DNA of 64,000 bases from Xenopus tropicalis (lineage: Eukaryota > Chordata > Amphibia > Anura > Pipidae), in the NCBI RefSeq assembly GCF_000004195.4, contig NC_030681.2, forward strand, positions 27,790,982 through 27,854,981. Direction: 5' to 3'. Made by a program: the position numbers and the translations under genes. Of the stretch, positions 47,001 to 58,712 are shown one piece after another. The first letter of the stretch is position 1. Each line of letters begins with the position of its first letter. The notes under the pieces were generated by a model. The model was given only the letters and a program-made list of their open reading frames with translations, did no database searches and was not told where the DNA came from.

Positions 47001-48980
47001 TCCAGAAAGTAATCAGATTTTTAAAATTGATTTCCTTTTTCTCTGTAATAATAAAACAGTACCTGTACTTGATCCCAACTAAGATATAATTAATCCTTAT
47101 TGGGGGCAGAACAGCCCTATTGGGTTTATTTAATGGTTAAATTATTCCCTTTTCTCTGTAATAATAAAACAGTACCTGTACTTGATCCCAACTAAGATAT
47201 AATTACCCCTTATTGGGGGCAGAACAGCCCTATTGGGTTTATTTAATGGTTAAATTATTCCCTTTTCTCTGTAATAATAAAACTGTACCATGTATTTTAT
47301 TGGTTTTTCAGTAGACTTAAGGTATGAAGATCCAAATTACGGAAAGCCCCCTTATGCGGAATACCCTTGGTCCCGAGCATTCTGGATAACGGGCCCTATA
47401 CCTGTATCGGTATCAGAAATGACATCTTTACCCATGTTGGCCTTGTCAGAATGTAAACTTTCCAAAAATATATGGTTTTCTAGGGGTCACTGTACAGTAA
47501 GGGGGTCTTACGACACATAATACGCAAGGGGTCTTGTTTGCAAAAGCTGAGTTGGCTGCCAAGAAAATTTGTATCTGCTATTTATCATTTGGAGTCCATA
47601 CATGTCTCATACTTCAGTAAATCTATGCACACTGGGCATAAAACTGTTTAGTAGACCTCTGGCGTTCATATTTAGGGTGATGTGTCATTGTATGTAAGAA
47701 ATTCTGTAAAATAAATGCGGCAAATTACAACATTTGAAGCCAATTTTCAGAAAAGTCAAAAAACTAAAACTATAGTGCCATGTTCGTCAGTGTCAAAAAA
47801 ACAAACAAACAAATACAAAAATATTGTAGAAATGATACCTATATTGGACCAATACAACTAATCAGATTTTTAAAATTGATTTCCTTTTTCTCTGTAAAAA
47901 TAAAACTGTACCTTGTATTTGATCCCAACTAAGATATAATTAATCCTTATTGGGGGCAAAACAATCCTATTGGGTTTAATTACTGTTTTATTGGTTTTTC
48001 AGTAGACTAAAGGTATAAAGATCCCTTATGCGGAATACCCTTGGTCCCGAACATTCTGGATAACGGGTCCTATACCTGTATAGGTATCAGAAATGACGTC
48101 TTTACCCATGTTGGCCTTGTCAGAATGTATACTTTCCAAAAATATATGGTTTTCTGCGGGTCTCAGTACAGTTAGGGGGTCTTACAATACATAATTAGTT
48201 ATGAGCAAATCTGTCCCGTTTGGCTTTGCCAAAAATTGTGAAAATCTATGGAAATATTTGCGAAACGTGGGTGGCACATGTTTTTTTTTAATGCACAACT
48301 TTTTTTGACGCATGCATTTATATGGCCTCACCTATTTTGATGTGACCTCACATTTTTGCAGTAAAATTTCGCTGAAGTTTTGCAAAACAATTCCCAATGG
48401 CAAAATTAGGAAATTTGCTGTGAATCCATGAGTACCGAAAAAGTTTGCTCATGCCTTCACTTAGGGGCATATTTATTATGCTGTGTAAAAAACGGCAAGA
48501 AAATTTGCCACACATTGCCAGGCTTCGCTGCTTAAAAAATGGCGTAAAATCTGCCAATTCATTACCAGTGTATTTTTGGACTGAGAGAAGAAAGTGGAGC
48601 AAAGGGGATGGGACCCCACACACGCACAAGCAGAACAATCAGACACCATGGAGATAGTGGTCAGATTCGAACCCAAGACCAAGCACTGCGAAGCAGCACT
48701 GCAAACAGGGCCGCCATTAGAAATCACGGGGCCACTCACAACAACATTTTCTGGTCAGTACATCAATACAAAGGACACACAGATATGAGTTTTAAACCAG
48801 TAAATGAAACACCTTTGGCCAAAGAGTTATTAAGCCTGCCACCACGTCAAGGTAGACTCTTTAAGCAGGTACCTATTCTAACCTAAGTTGCACTTTTTCT
48901 GGCGTTTGATGGAACTTACCTTTAAACTTCATCAGCGTACTTTTTCCTTGTTGTCTTATTCCTTCTCCTCCAGCGGCTCC

Positions 48981-49100
48981 TTCGGCTTCTCCTGCGGCGG
49001 CTTCTGCTCTCTTGTGGCTTCTTCTGTGGCTGCTTCGGCTTCTCCTGCGGCGGCTTCTGCTCTCTTGTGGCTTCTTCTGTGGCTGCTTCGGATCTCCTGC
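48981..49100. repeat. 53-bp minisatellite, about two copies, unit 3
   Basis: The same sequence as the unit 1 minisatellite but with one extra base per unit and only two copies (starts 48981 and 49034). Unit 2 has none. Confidence 0.75.
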
Positions 49101-49469
49101 GGAGAGATCCTTCCCCAAATGCCCATTTCCCTGCAAACTGGCGGCTGCATCACTCTAGGGCCAACACAGACTTGAATAAATCCCACTGCAAAGTCCATAT
49201 TGTGTTGCCAAATGCTCATTAACTGTACTTTTCTATAATTACCGCCTGCCCCAAGTAGGTGCGTTAGTATTATTTCTGCGTGAGAATTAACGCAATGCAT
49301 TAAAATTAACGCAATCGGTTGCGCGCTATTTAACGCATGCGATAATACTTTAGCGAATCGCGCAGTTTTCTTTTTGCGTCAATTTAAACACAAAAAAGCA
49401 TGAGATAACGCTTATCGCACTTTAGTAAATCAACCCATAACTCTTTATTAGCCTTTCCTTCTCCTTTAA

Positions 49470-49835
49470 GGGGTTTATTTATTAACATGGAGACAAACAT
49501 CACTGGTGATGTTGCCCATAGCAACCAATTACCAATTATATTTAAAAAATCACCTACAAGTTATCACACAAAAGCAAAGATTTGATTGGTTGCTATGGGC
49601 AACATTACCAGTGATGTTTGTCTCCAGTGTTAATAAAAACTTCCCTTAGGGGTATATTTATTATATTTTATATAGTGTGTAAGCCAACATCACTGGAGAT
49701 GTGGCCCATAGTAACCAATCAGACCTTTGCTTTTGCTTTCTAACTTGTAGGTGACAGTTCTAATTTATATGCTAATTGGTTGCTATGGGCAACTTCCCAG
49801 GTGATGTTGGCTTACACAATAAACAAATATGCCCC
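49470..49835. mobile_element. MITE A plus MITE B, unit 3
   Basis: Unit 3 copies of the two elements, nearly identical to units 1 and 2. Confidence 0.6.
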
Positions 49836-50186
49836 TGTGTGTATACAATCGACGTTTCTAAGGTATTATCCCTGGAGTAGCCACACTCCTGTTGCGCTGT
49901 TTCTTTTTTTGGTATTGACATTTTTGGAAAACATAGGACTTTTCAAAAGCTTTTGTATTTTTGTTCATAAAATATGTTTCTGATATATGTGTCTATATTA
50001 TAGAAAACTTTTTTTTTCACTCTTTCGGTAAAATCTTGTTATGGAATTTCAATGCCCCTAAAGTTAAAGATTACAAATTGTCTGTGATACAAGAACCAGC
50101 GGCCCCAAATCTTTTGGTAGTGAAAGGGTTAAAGACAATACTATACTAGTAAACAGATTAGTTTGTTGTTTTAGCTCTATTGTGTG

Positions 50187-50478
50187 ATCGCCATAGCAAC
50201 TGCAAGTAAACAACATGTAAACAAAAGCTCATTAGTATGCGGTTACAATGGCAACCCTAATAAGACACTGATAACATCAGTTTGCTTATCTTCTTTTGTG
50301 TGGTCACCATAGCAACCGCATTGTGACATCACTGATAACAAAACACAAGCTCATGAGTATGCAGTTGCCATGGCAACACTGATAAGATCAGTTTACTTAT
50401 CTTCTTTTGTGTGGTTACCATAGCAACCGCATTGTGACATCACTGACAAGCTCATTAGTATGCGGTTACCATGACAAC
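50187..50478 (+). promoter_or_regulatory. Six-site RFX X-box array, promoter of copy 3
   Basis: Sites start at 50187, 50242, 50303, 50364, 50414 and 50465. Site 4 is GTTGCCATGGCAAC, a perfect palindrome and an ideal RFX dimer site. Sites 3 and 5 are also exact matches; sites 1, 2 and 6 have one mismatch. Small changes between the sites compared with copies 1 and 2 leave the core motifs standing. Confidence 0.8.
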
Positions 50479-50485
50479 AGCAGGC

Positions 50486-50520
50486 TATATAAGCCCGACA
50501 CTGAGCACAGAGTTCAGTTC
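50486..50520 (+). promoter_or_regulatory. TATA box and initiator, copy 3
   Basis: TATATAAG at 50486-50493 and TCAGTTC at 50514-50520; predicted start of transcription at A50516. Spacing is the same as in the other two copies. Confidence 0.75.
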
Positions 50521-50541
50521 GAAGTGGGACTTGCTTCGAAC
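50517..50541 (+). other. 5'-leader stem-loop, copy 3
   Basis: Same stem-loop, unchanged even though the base pattern just upstream (AGTTCAG instead of AGCTCAG) has changed. Confidence 0.55.
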
Positions 50542-50580
50542 AACATCTGCTGACTAGAGCTCAGCAACCTTTCCTTAGCA

Positions 50581-52080
50581 ATGAATTTTCCACCTTTCAT
50601 TGCTTTTTTTATCTTATTGGAACAATGTTTTCATTCATCTGATAGATCATCACTCACCCAGAAAGTAATCCTGACACCAGAAGAATTTGAATTATTGAGA
50701 AATGTTAAAGATACAGATATTGAAGAGATCTACCCATTGGGTTCAGTTATCCTAATGGTATTTTCCTTGGCAGTTGCCATTAACTGGACTGTTGGCCATT
50801 ATTGGAGACAGCCCTACAGAAGGGGGGCGGGTTGGGCCCATCTATTATCAGTAATGATTTTCACAGCCCTTCTTTATACCCGTCACACATCACTGGAGTT
50901 CCACAAAGGAAACCCAGAATATGAAGAAATAGAGAATGATGAAGATGAAGAGAATGACGAGAACTTGTTAGTTTATCTCTTTGCTCTCCTTGTATTTATC
51001 TTTGTATTCACCATTGACTGGTGTTGGAGTAACATTGCTAAAAAGCTCACTGGTGTTTCTCCCAGCCAGACCAGCCATAAGAGGCATCTAGAAGAGAGGC
51101 CCTTGGTTGGTCAAGGCTTACTTGGAGAAGAGGAACTGCAACAACATCTTCCACAAAAAAATCTGAGGATATTTATTGCCACCTGGAATATGAATGAAAA
51201 AAAGGATCTTCCAGAGAGACTGGATGATTTCCTATTTCCATTGGGCGCCGAGTCTGCACAAGACCTGTATGTAATCGGAGTGCAAGAAGGCTGCCCCAAC
51301 AGGCAAGAATGGCAAAACCGTCTGCAGCTGACACTGGGGCATCGTTATGTCTTGCTCCACTCAGCAGCTCACGGTGTCCTGTACCTGTCTCTGTTTATCA
51401 GGCGAGATCTCGTGTGGTTCTGCTCTGAGGTTGAATGTGCAACCGTCACTACGAGATTTTTCCCAATGATTAAGACCAAAGGGGCTGTGGCTGCTTCATT
51501 TACATTCTTTGGAACCTCATTCCTTTTTATCAATGCCCACTTTGCGGCAGGAGATTCCAAAGTAAAGCAAAGAATCCAGAATTATGAGAAAATAATCAAA
51601 GACCTGCAGCTCCCAAAAAATGTTCCTGACACAAACCCCGTTTACTCTGATCCCGACGATGTGACGAGCCGGTTTGATGAAGTCTTCTGGTTTGGGGACT
51701 TCAATTTCCGCTTGAGCAAGAGTCGGAGGGAAGTTGATTCCATCCTAGAGAACCTTCCAGAGAATGATATGAGGTCCCTCCTGCAGTACGATCAGCTGTC
51801 AGAAGAGGTGACTAAAGGTTCTATATTCAAAGGATTTAAGGAAGGCGAAATCCATTTCCGTCCCACATATAGATTTAATATCGGATCCGATGACTATGAC
51901 ACCAGTAAGAAACAGAGGACGCCTTCCTACACTGATCGAGTGATGTACAAGAGCCGGAATCAGGATGATATCCATGTTCTGAAATATGGCTCTTGTTCAC
52001 TTATGAGACAATCGGACCACAAACCTGTTTTTGGGCTATTTGAAGTATTGATAAAACCAGGGTCCAATAACATTCCTTAG
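50581..52080 (+). CDS. Membrane-anchored INPP5E-like inositol polyphosphate 5-phosphatase, copy 3 (intronless)
   Basis: Third tandem copy, 499 codons, open throughout, all 5-phosphatase motifs intact. It shares L174P, E215D and K343Q-type states with copy 2 but keeps the copy 1 state at L39, L89, M296, V361, R383 and R398. Its only private change is L10F in the signal-like segment, which keeps that segment hydrophobic. With both neighbours agreeing at most sites, its sequence is probably closest to the ancestral protein of the array. The proximal promoter keeps six X-box-like sites, one of them the perfect palindrome GTTGCCATGGCAAC (50364-50377). AATAAA lies at 52219-52224. The distal upstream sequence (about 50041-50114) differs from that of copies 1 and 2. 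The downstream half of this unit carries a private solo LTR. Membrane topology and substrate are inferred as for copy 1. Confidence 0.92.
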   Translation: MNFPPFIAFFILLEQCFHSSDRSSLTQKVILTPEEFELLRNVKDTDIEEIYPLGSVILMVFSLAVAINWTVGHYWRQPYRRGAGWAHLLSVMIFTALLYTRHTSLEFHKGNPEYEEIENDEDEENDENLLVYLFALLVFIFVFTIDWCWSNIAKKLTGVSPSQTSHKRHLEERPLVGQGLLGEEELQQHLPQKNLRIFIATWNMNEKKDLPERLDDFLFPLGAESAQDLYVIGVQEGCPNRQEWQNRLQLTLGHRYVLLHSAAHGVLYLSLFIRRDLVWFCSEVECATVTTRFFPMIKTKGAVAASFTFFGTSFLFINAHFAAGDSKVKQRIQNYEKIIKDLQLPKNVPDTNPVYSDPDDVTSRFDEVFWFGDFNFRLSKSRREVDSILENLPENDMRSLLQYDQLSEEVTKGSIFKGFKEGEIHFRPTYRFNIGSDDYDTSKKQRTPSYTDRVMYKSRNQDDIHVLKYGSCSLMRQSDHKPVFGLFEVLIKPGSNNIP

Positions 52081-52218
52081 ACTGTTTGAAAGAAAACTTT
52101 ATTTAATGGGATTAAAGAAAAACTGACATTAAAGACAAGAAATGAGAAAACCGAAAACCAACAGTCTATTGGCATGGGGAGGGTGGGAGGGCCAATGACT
52201 TGGTTTTCTTTGCCTTTG

Positions 52219-52224
52219 AATAAA
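52219..52224 (+). promoter_or_regulatory. Polyadenylation signal, copy 3
   Basis: AATAAA at the same distance from the stop as in copies 1 and 2. Confidence 0.65.
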
Positions 52225-54769
52225 ACATGCAATTGAAGCACTTGCACGTTTTGTGAATATCGCCAGTGCTGGCATTTTAGCCCAATTCCTATAGCCAGCA
52301 TGGGAGGGATGGCAAGGGGGCGATTTCACACAATGAACACTCTGGGCAAAACAAGCCAAATGATAAAGTTGCTACAACCAACTGCCATATACTTATAGCA
52401 CCCAACCCCACCATGTTGGACTTATGAAACAAGCGTGTGCCTCCACCAAATGTGGTAAAAATGCACCAGATAGCATTAATATTGTGCCAAATAAAGAAGC
52501 AATGATGTATATTGATTGGAGAATCAGCCTGATCCATTTCAGTACCTCAGAGGTTAAAAATCAGGAAAGAGCAAAGAATAGCATAAAAACATTTATTAAA
52601 CAACTTGCCCCTGCACAATACAGGCTACTCACAGTATGTAGAGATAAAACAATCGAAGAAAATGGTTCAACGTGTTTCACGTGTGGCCGACACGCTTCCT
52701 CAGGAACAAATGACAAAATCTGTATCTAGGCGCTCCAACTTGTAGTAACAGACAAACTAGTGACGCCAGCACTTCCGCTAGAAAACGCAGAAGTGACGCG
52801 AGCGCTTGTGTATTACAGCCCCAACTGACCGAGGGACATGTTTTTGATAATGTAACTGTTACGAGTGCTGGGAGACTGGCGCGCGCTCTTACCTCTAGTC
52901 CCCGGGCTCGTCCTCTTCTTCGCGTGTTGGCGCACATTCTGGCGCTAAAACACCTGCCTTTTGACCATTGCCTGACTCGTTCCCTCTGCCTGATCCCTTT
53001 TGTACTGCATTTTCATATCAACCTTGGCAGTGTTTAGAATCCCTGTCTTCCCTGCAGCAGAAAGTCCGGGGCCCCAAAAGGGCGTCGGTGAAAACCGGGG
53101 TTGCCAGGGCTCTTCTATTTCACCTATAAGGTTGGTACTAGCAGTCTATGGGCTTTCTTATACTACAGACCATAACAGTAACACTTGCACAGAATAAATG
53201 ACTTATAAAAGAAGAAGCCCAAAAACAACACATATATATATAGAACAACAGAACCTGACCCTGACTAGAGACTATAAGACCCACAAGGAAACTTTTATGG
53301 GTGTTTGGAGGATTCACAACATTATAACATGGCACTCTATAGCCCGTGCACTGCCTAGACCAGAATGAAGGGAAGATGGTGTGAGGATACTTACCGCTCA
53401 TGTCCCTCGGTGCGCTCCCATCCTGCAGCTGTGATGCCTCACTCCTGTCACGGCGCCTCATTACATGGTGCATCGCAACGTAGCGCCAAAATTCTAAACA
53501 CTTAAAGCAGTTTGCAGGTTGGAACAGTGCCTGGTTATCCTGGTTAATCCTGAAGCCTATCCGTGGTATATTGCTGTTCCTTGTTAACAGCAGCAGGATA
53601 AATACAAGGCCAATTCCATGTACTGTATAATACCCCGGAACACACGGCAGGATAAATGCAGTGTCAATGCCATTTATAATACCCCAGGACATGCAGCCAG
53701 ATCATTACTTTGTAAATAAAATAAAAAAACATGTTTTTGTAAAAATATGCATCGATACTAAATTATTAGGGAATGTGCATTGGTCACTTGGCCAGATTGC
53801 ATTTCCATTGTAGTTATATATTTTACTTAGCCTTGGAGTGCTCCCCAACCCCCTTTTGTGTAGTTTTATACTGTAGCAGAGTAATTCTGCAAGAAGAATG
53901 GCCAAACTTCCATGTGGTTGTAGCACCCTCACACCTATCTTTAAAATTGGTGGCCTTATGCCTTTAAAAGTGGGTGTTGGTCTCACCAATCTCTCTCCTA
54001 TAAGCTAATGGTGGGGGAGGGATAAGCCCTGTGAATAAAACCAGTGCCCTGGTCAGGAGATATAACCAGAGGTAAATAGTTAGAACCACCATATGGGGTT
54101 TACCTTGACGTGGTATGGTGGCTTGTCAATTTTATGATCATAACTGAAACTATTAACCCCTGTACACACATAGATTCTAAACATTATTTACTTGTATAGA
54201 TATGAAATTACTAGTGTAAATCAGTGAATGTGCATTGATCAATCCCCCTCTCTTTTATATACTTGTAGTTAATTTGACCAGATGAGTTGCACTTCCATTG
54301 TATTTGTATATTTTACTTAGCCTTGGGAGTGCTCCCCAACCCCCTTTTGTGTATCAAGGTATAATACCCCAGAACACAGCAGGCTATAGTGGTAGTTAAC
54401 AGAAAGAGCTGAAAAAAGACAGAGATTAGTTTGGGGATCCAATGGGAAGGGAGCAAGATAGCAGCTCCCAGTAGGTATCAGAATAGCACTCAATAGTAAG
54501 AAATCCAAGTCCAGCTTGGGACTCCTCCAGTTACATGGGAATAGGAGAAACAATAGGTTGGCTGAAAGCAGTTCTAATTTATAGCGCTGGCTCCTTCTGA
54601 AAGCTCAAACTCGGGCACAATGCACTGAGATGGCGGCTACACACCAATATTACATCTTATAAAAATACATTTGTTGGTTGAAGAATAAAATTTTAAATGG
54701 TGGAGTGAATTATTTGCTATGTAAACAGTGTAATTTAGAAATTAAAAGCAACCCATAAAAATCATGACT
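52225..54769. other. Downstream flank of copy 3
   Basis: Counterpart of 33896-37200 and 44035-46112: interspersed repeat, CpG-rich block and 480-bp block. An insertion of about 24 bases near 53446-53470 distinguishes it from units 1 and 2. No further gene. Confidence 0.5.
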
Positions 54770-55015
54770 TTGCACCGGCAGCTTTTGCCACTGGCGCAGA
54801 GAGTCAGATGTGCCCCCAAGCCCCTAGGTAATGAGACAAGGGGGCTGTCAAGTTGATCCTGAGACACAATTGTTGCAGGACCTGACTTCTAACAGTAGAT
54901 GCGATCACACATGCATTTGCTGTTGGAGCTTCCTGCTCCTGCCTGCTAGACTCTGCAATCCTGGGACCCTCAGTGCAGCCAAGGACCCCCCTGCTCCTTC
55001 TTTTGCTTTTGTACA

Positions 55016-56342
55016 TGTAACCTCTATTTCAGCTCAATAGCTGCCTTCCCGGACTAGTACCAGTAGAACATGGGTTACACTGTACTCTCTTACCCAGAAT
55101 GGGCCTTCACTAAGTGGAAGAGGAAGGTGAGGGTGTTGTGCAACTACACCTCTCTTGCTGCTATGCAGAAAAATGAAAACAGAGGGCGCCAGAGGTTCTT
55201 GCAAATAACAAAATAATAAGTGTTTATTAAACATCCAAAGGGTTTACTCACAATACAGCTTCAGAGGCCATTGGTACATGCAAGACATACCGAGTGTATA
55301 TTCAGACTAACACTCTCCTGCGGGCAGACTGGCAGGAATCTCCCTTCACCTCTGCAACACACCCCGTAGTGGATCCCTCAGGGAATTCTCTATCCTGATT
55401 CCCTATTCACTTGGATCCCTACACTACAGGCAAAGTGGCCTGGGAGAGATATCTCCAGAAAAACTGCAAATCCTATGCAGGAGCTCATGCTGCTCATTCT
55501 AGCTCAACCCTAACTGCCTTACACTCCTAGGGGCACATTTACTAAGACACGAATCTGAACCGAATTGGAAAAATTCTGATTTGAAAACGAACATTTTGCG
55601 ACTTTTTCGTATTTTTTGCGTTTTTTCGGCGTCTTTACGATTTTTTCGTTACCAATACGATTTGCGCGAAAAAACGCGAGTTTTTCGTAGCCATTCCGAA
55701 AGTTTCGCAAAATCTGCCGATTTTTTCGTAGCGTTAAAACTTGCGCGAAAAGTTGCGCCTTTTTCGTAGCGTTAAAACTTAAAAGGTGGGACGTTTCGCG
55801 CAAGTTTTAACGCTACGAAAAAAGTGCAACTTTTTGCACAAGTTTTAACGCTACGAAAAATCGCCAGATTTTGCGCAACTTTCGGAATGGCTACGAAAAA
55901 CTCGCGTTTTTTGCACAAATCGTATTAGTAACGAAAAAATCGCGACATTTTTCCGAAAAAATCGCAAAATACCGATCATTCGGCCCGTTCGTGGGTTAGT
56001 AAATGTGCCCCCTAGAGTGTACTATAAAGGGAGCTACACCTGCCACTATCTAATGCCTCATTCACGGGGCCCTGTTCCCCGACTTCACTGGGCCTGGGCC
56101 CACGCCCTGGGCTCTCAGCACACATCCACCTTGTCCCTAAGGTAGAAGCAAACAACAGGAAGGTGCCACTCCTCCCAACACTATACCAAAGTCAGGCAGG
56201 ATGTGGTCACTATACCTGCTAACCAATAGCACACATGTTAATGAACTCACTTAGATACATTCCCTTCTGCCCAGCAACTAAGGGAACTGAACCTGTAGGG
56301 ATTTAAAGCCATAGGGACCATTTAACCCTATGGGTCCCTACA
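55016..56342 (+). mobile_element. Solo LTR in unit 3, with 4-bp target duplication
   Basis: Begins TGTAACC and ends CCCTACA, flanked by TACA on both sides (55012-55015 and 56343-56346). Units 1 and 2 have the empty site in the same context (TTTGTACATATTTATACAC). It resembles the LTR at 17912-18815 at both ends. No internal retroelement genes follow, so I call it a solo LTR. Orientation is assumed from the TG...CA order, which is symmetric. Confidence 0.75.
55531..56010. mobile_element. Foldback MITE inside the solo LTR
   Basis: Ends GGGCACATTTACTAA (55531-55545) and TTAGTAAATGTGCCC (55996-56010), flanked by CCTAG on both sides. The two halves are largely complementary, with many TTTTTCGTAGC and CGCGAAAAA motifs. 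It would fold into a hairpin of about 480 nt. Confidence 0.75.
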
Positions 56343-58222
56343 TACATATTTATACACTTACGTATACATATACACACATTCACACACTTTTTAGAAGTGT
56401 ACACACATGCATACACAAACACACACATATACTTTTTCTTTTATGCTTTTTATTAGTTCTATATATTTTTTATTAGTTCTATATCCTATTTTAGTTTTAT
56501 ATCCTTCTTTTGTTTTTCCGCTAAAAACTATTTGTTTCACAGCTAACTACGGGATCAGGTATTCTGACCACTAACCACGCTGTGAAATCAGTTATCAGAA
56601 TTAGTTATCAGTAATCAGAATTTGTCAGAATGTGTACTTACCAAGAATATTTGATTTTCTGGGGGTCCCTCATCTTACGACACATAAAATGCAGTCGGGG
56701 GCTCTGTTTGCAGAAGGTGATGTATCACCTTAAATCATTGTATGTAAGAAATTCTGTAAAATAAATGCGGCAAATTTGAAGCCAATTTTCAGAAAAGTCA
56801 AAAAACTAAAACTGTAGCGCCAAGTTCGCCAGTGTCAAAAATAAAAAAAAACCCAACAGAAATACAAAAGTATTGTAGAAATGATACCTATAGTGGACCA
56901 ATATAGGTATTAGAAATGACGTCTTTACCCATGTTGGCCTTGTCAGAATGTATACTTTCCAAAAATATATTGTTTTCTGCGGGTCTCAGTACAGTAAGGG
57001 GGTCTTACAATACATAATTAGTTATGAGCAAATCTGTCACAAAACTATGGAAAAATTCCAAAAATATATTGTTTTCTGCGGGTCTCAGTACAGTAAGGGG
57101 GGTCTTACAATACATAATTAGTTATGAGCAAATCTGCACAAAACTATGGAAAAATTCACAAAACGTGGGTGGCGCATGTATTTTTAATGCCCTTTTTTTA
57201 TGGAACTGTGTCCTTTTTTGTGTGCCTTGGCTTGTTTGTGGGCACTGTGAATCCTATGATCCCAGGGGGCGGCCCTTAATTTTTAAAATGGCAATTTTCT
57301 ATTTAGGATTACCCAATAGCACATACTACTAAAAAATTATATTTTTATGAAAATGGTTTATTTAGATGAAGCAGGGTTTACTTATGAGCTGGTTGCAATA
57401 TATCTTTTATAGAAACCTACATTGTTAAGGGGGATAGTTTTCCTTTAAGTAAATATAAATTAGTATGCACAAGGTATATTTTGGGGTCCCTAAATGCCAT
57501 GTTAACCTATGCACATAGGGCATCAAACTGTATATGACATGAAAAAGCCACATACTATGCACACTGGGTATCAAACTGTTCAGTGGACCCCTGGCATTCA
57601 TATTTAGGGTGTTTTATCTGGTTACCTTATGCCCTGCAGTAGATTCTATAGAATTGAAGTGATTTTTAAAAGAATGTACACATTTTGATAAAAAAACCAA
57701 TAACTTTAGGAAAGCATTGCAACTTGGTAGTTTGGAGTAGATAGACAGTTGTGCCTATTCTGGATTCCTCAGAATCTGTTCTTTCCAGACATGTGTAGGA
57801 TACTAGGGTAAACCTTCTGGAATTTTTGGCCTTGAATCTAAAGTATGCAGCTTTCTGGAGCAGTGCTTTGGGAATTTGGTAACGTACTGCTGGGAGTTTT
57901 TGACCTATACAAGTGAGAAATCTCCATAAAACTATATATATTTGGTATTGGCAAAATTAGGAGATATGGGACTTCCCAAATCAGTTGTATTTTATGTTTC
58001 TGATATATGTGTTTATATTATGAATATTTTGTTTTTAATTTTTTAGACATTTAGAAGCCTATATCTTGTTACAGAAGTGGAATTACACAAAAATTCCAGC
58101 ATATTTTGAAAGCTTAGGTTGTCCTAAAAAACGATATATCGCTTTCCTGGGTAAACTAATATCTCTGCAAAGGAGAGGCCGCTAAAGTGAAAGAGCGCAA
58201 AATGTTAAAAAACTGTTTGCCA

Positions 58223-58712
58223 TATGTAACAACTAAAATTAAGTTAGAAAAACCAACGGGAGCGGAACGGCTGTGCGGCCAGGTTCTGTTCTTCTTTCTT
58301 TCTCTTCTTTAATTATTAATATGATTTAATTTCCCTATTGAATGTAATTGTCCCCCCATCCCAACCACATGTGATGACATAACAGAAGACTAATAGTAAC
58401 TGTTCCAGAATGGTAGCATACTACACTGAAAATCCTAACATAGCGGACTCTACATGACTAAATTGGATCCCCCATGCAGTCATCAGAACTACTTCTACCA
58501 GCGACGGGAAGGAGACAGCTTCTAACAGGGACATACAGTCTATGGCCTTGCTACCAATAACATAATAGGTACCCAGAGAGGACTTTCTGGGGCCTGAACG
58601 GATGCATTATGTCACACGTGTTCTTTTTTTTTCCTACCCCCCTTTATTATGTGATAAAAAACTGAAAAAATGTCTATGTTCATAAATAAAGAATATACAA
58701 AAAAAAACCCCA
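58223..58712 (+). mobile_element. Retroposed insertion with 16-bp target-site duplication
   Basis: AAAAAACTGTTTGCCA occurs exactly at 58207-58222 and 58713-58728. The insert ends with AATAAAG, then an A-rich tail (58698-58712). This is the signature of LINE-machinery insertion: a 5'-truncated LINE 3' end, or a processed transcript. I do not recognise a coding sequence in it. Confidence 0.7.

Larger units (their letters stand above)
40675..48552 (+). repeat. Tandem array unit 2 (7.9 kb)
   Basis: Starts at the second GCCAATT. Compared with unit 1 it lacks most of the stretch equivalent to about 30000-31145, including the minisatellite, and the stretch equivalent to about 35972-37325. The gene and promoter are intact. 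Confidence 0.8.
46120..50132 (+). mobile_element. piggyBac-like element between copies 2 and 3 (left end deleted)
   Basis: The body matches the element at 37201-41942, and the right end TGGTAGTGAAAGGGTTAA is at 50115-50132. The left terminal repeat fell in the deletion that joins about 46112 to the equivalent of 37325. The unit 2/unit 3 junction lies inside. Confidence 0.5.
48553..57190 (+). repeat. Tandem array unit 3
   Basis: Starts at the third GCCAATT. It has a short minisatellite, gene copy 3, an intermediate version of the 480-bp repeats, and a private solo LTR. Similarity to the ends of units 1 and 2 fades after about 57190, where the piggyBac-like element continues in its own sequence. 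Confidence 0.75.
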
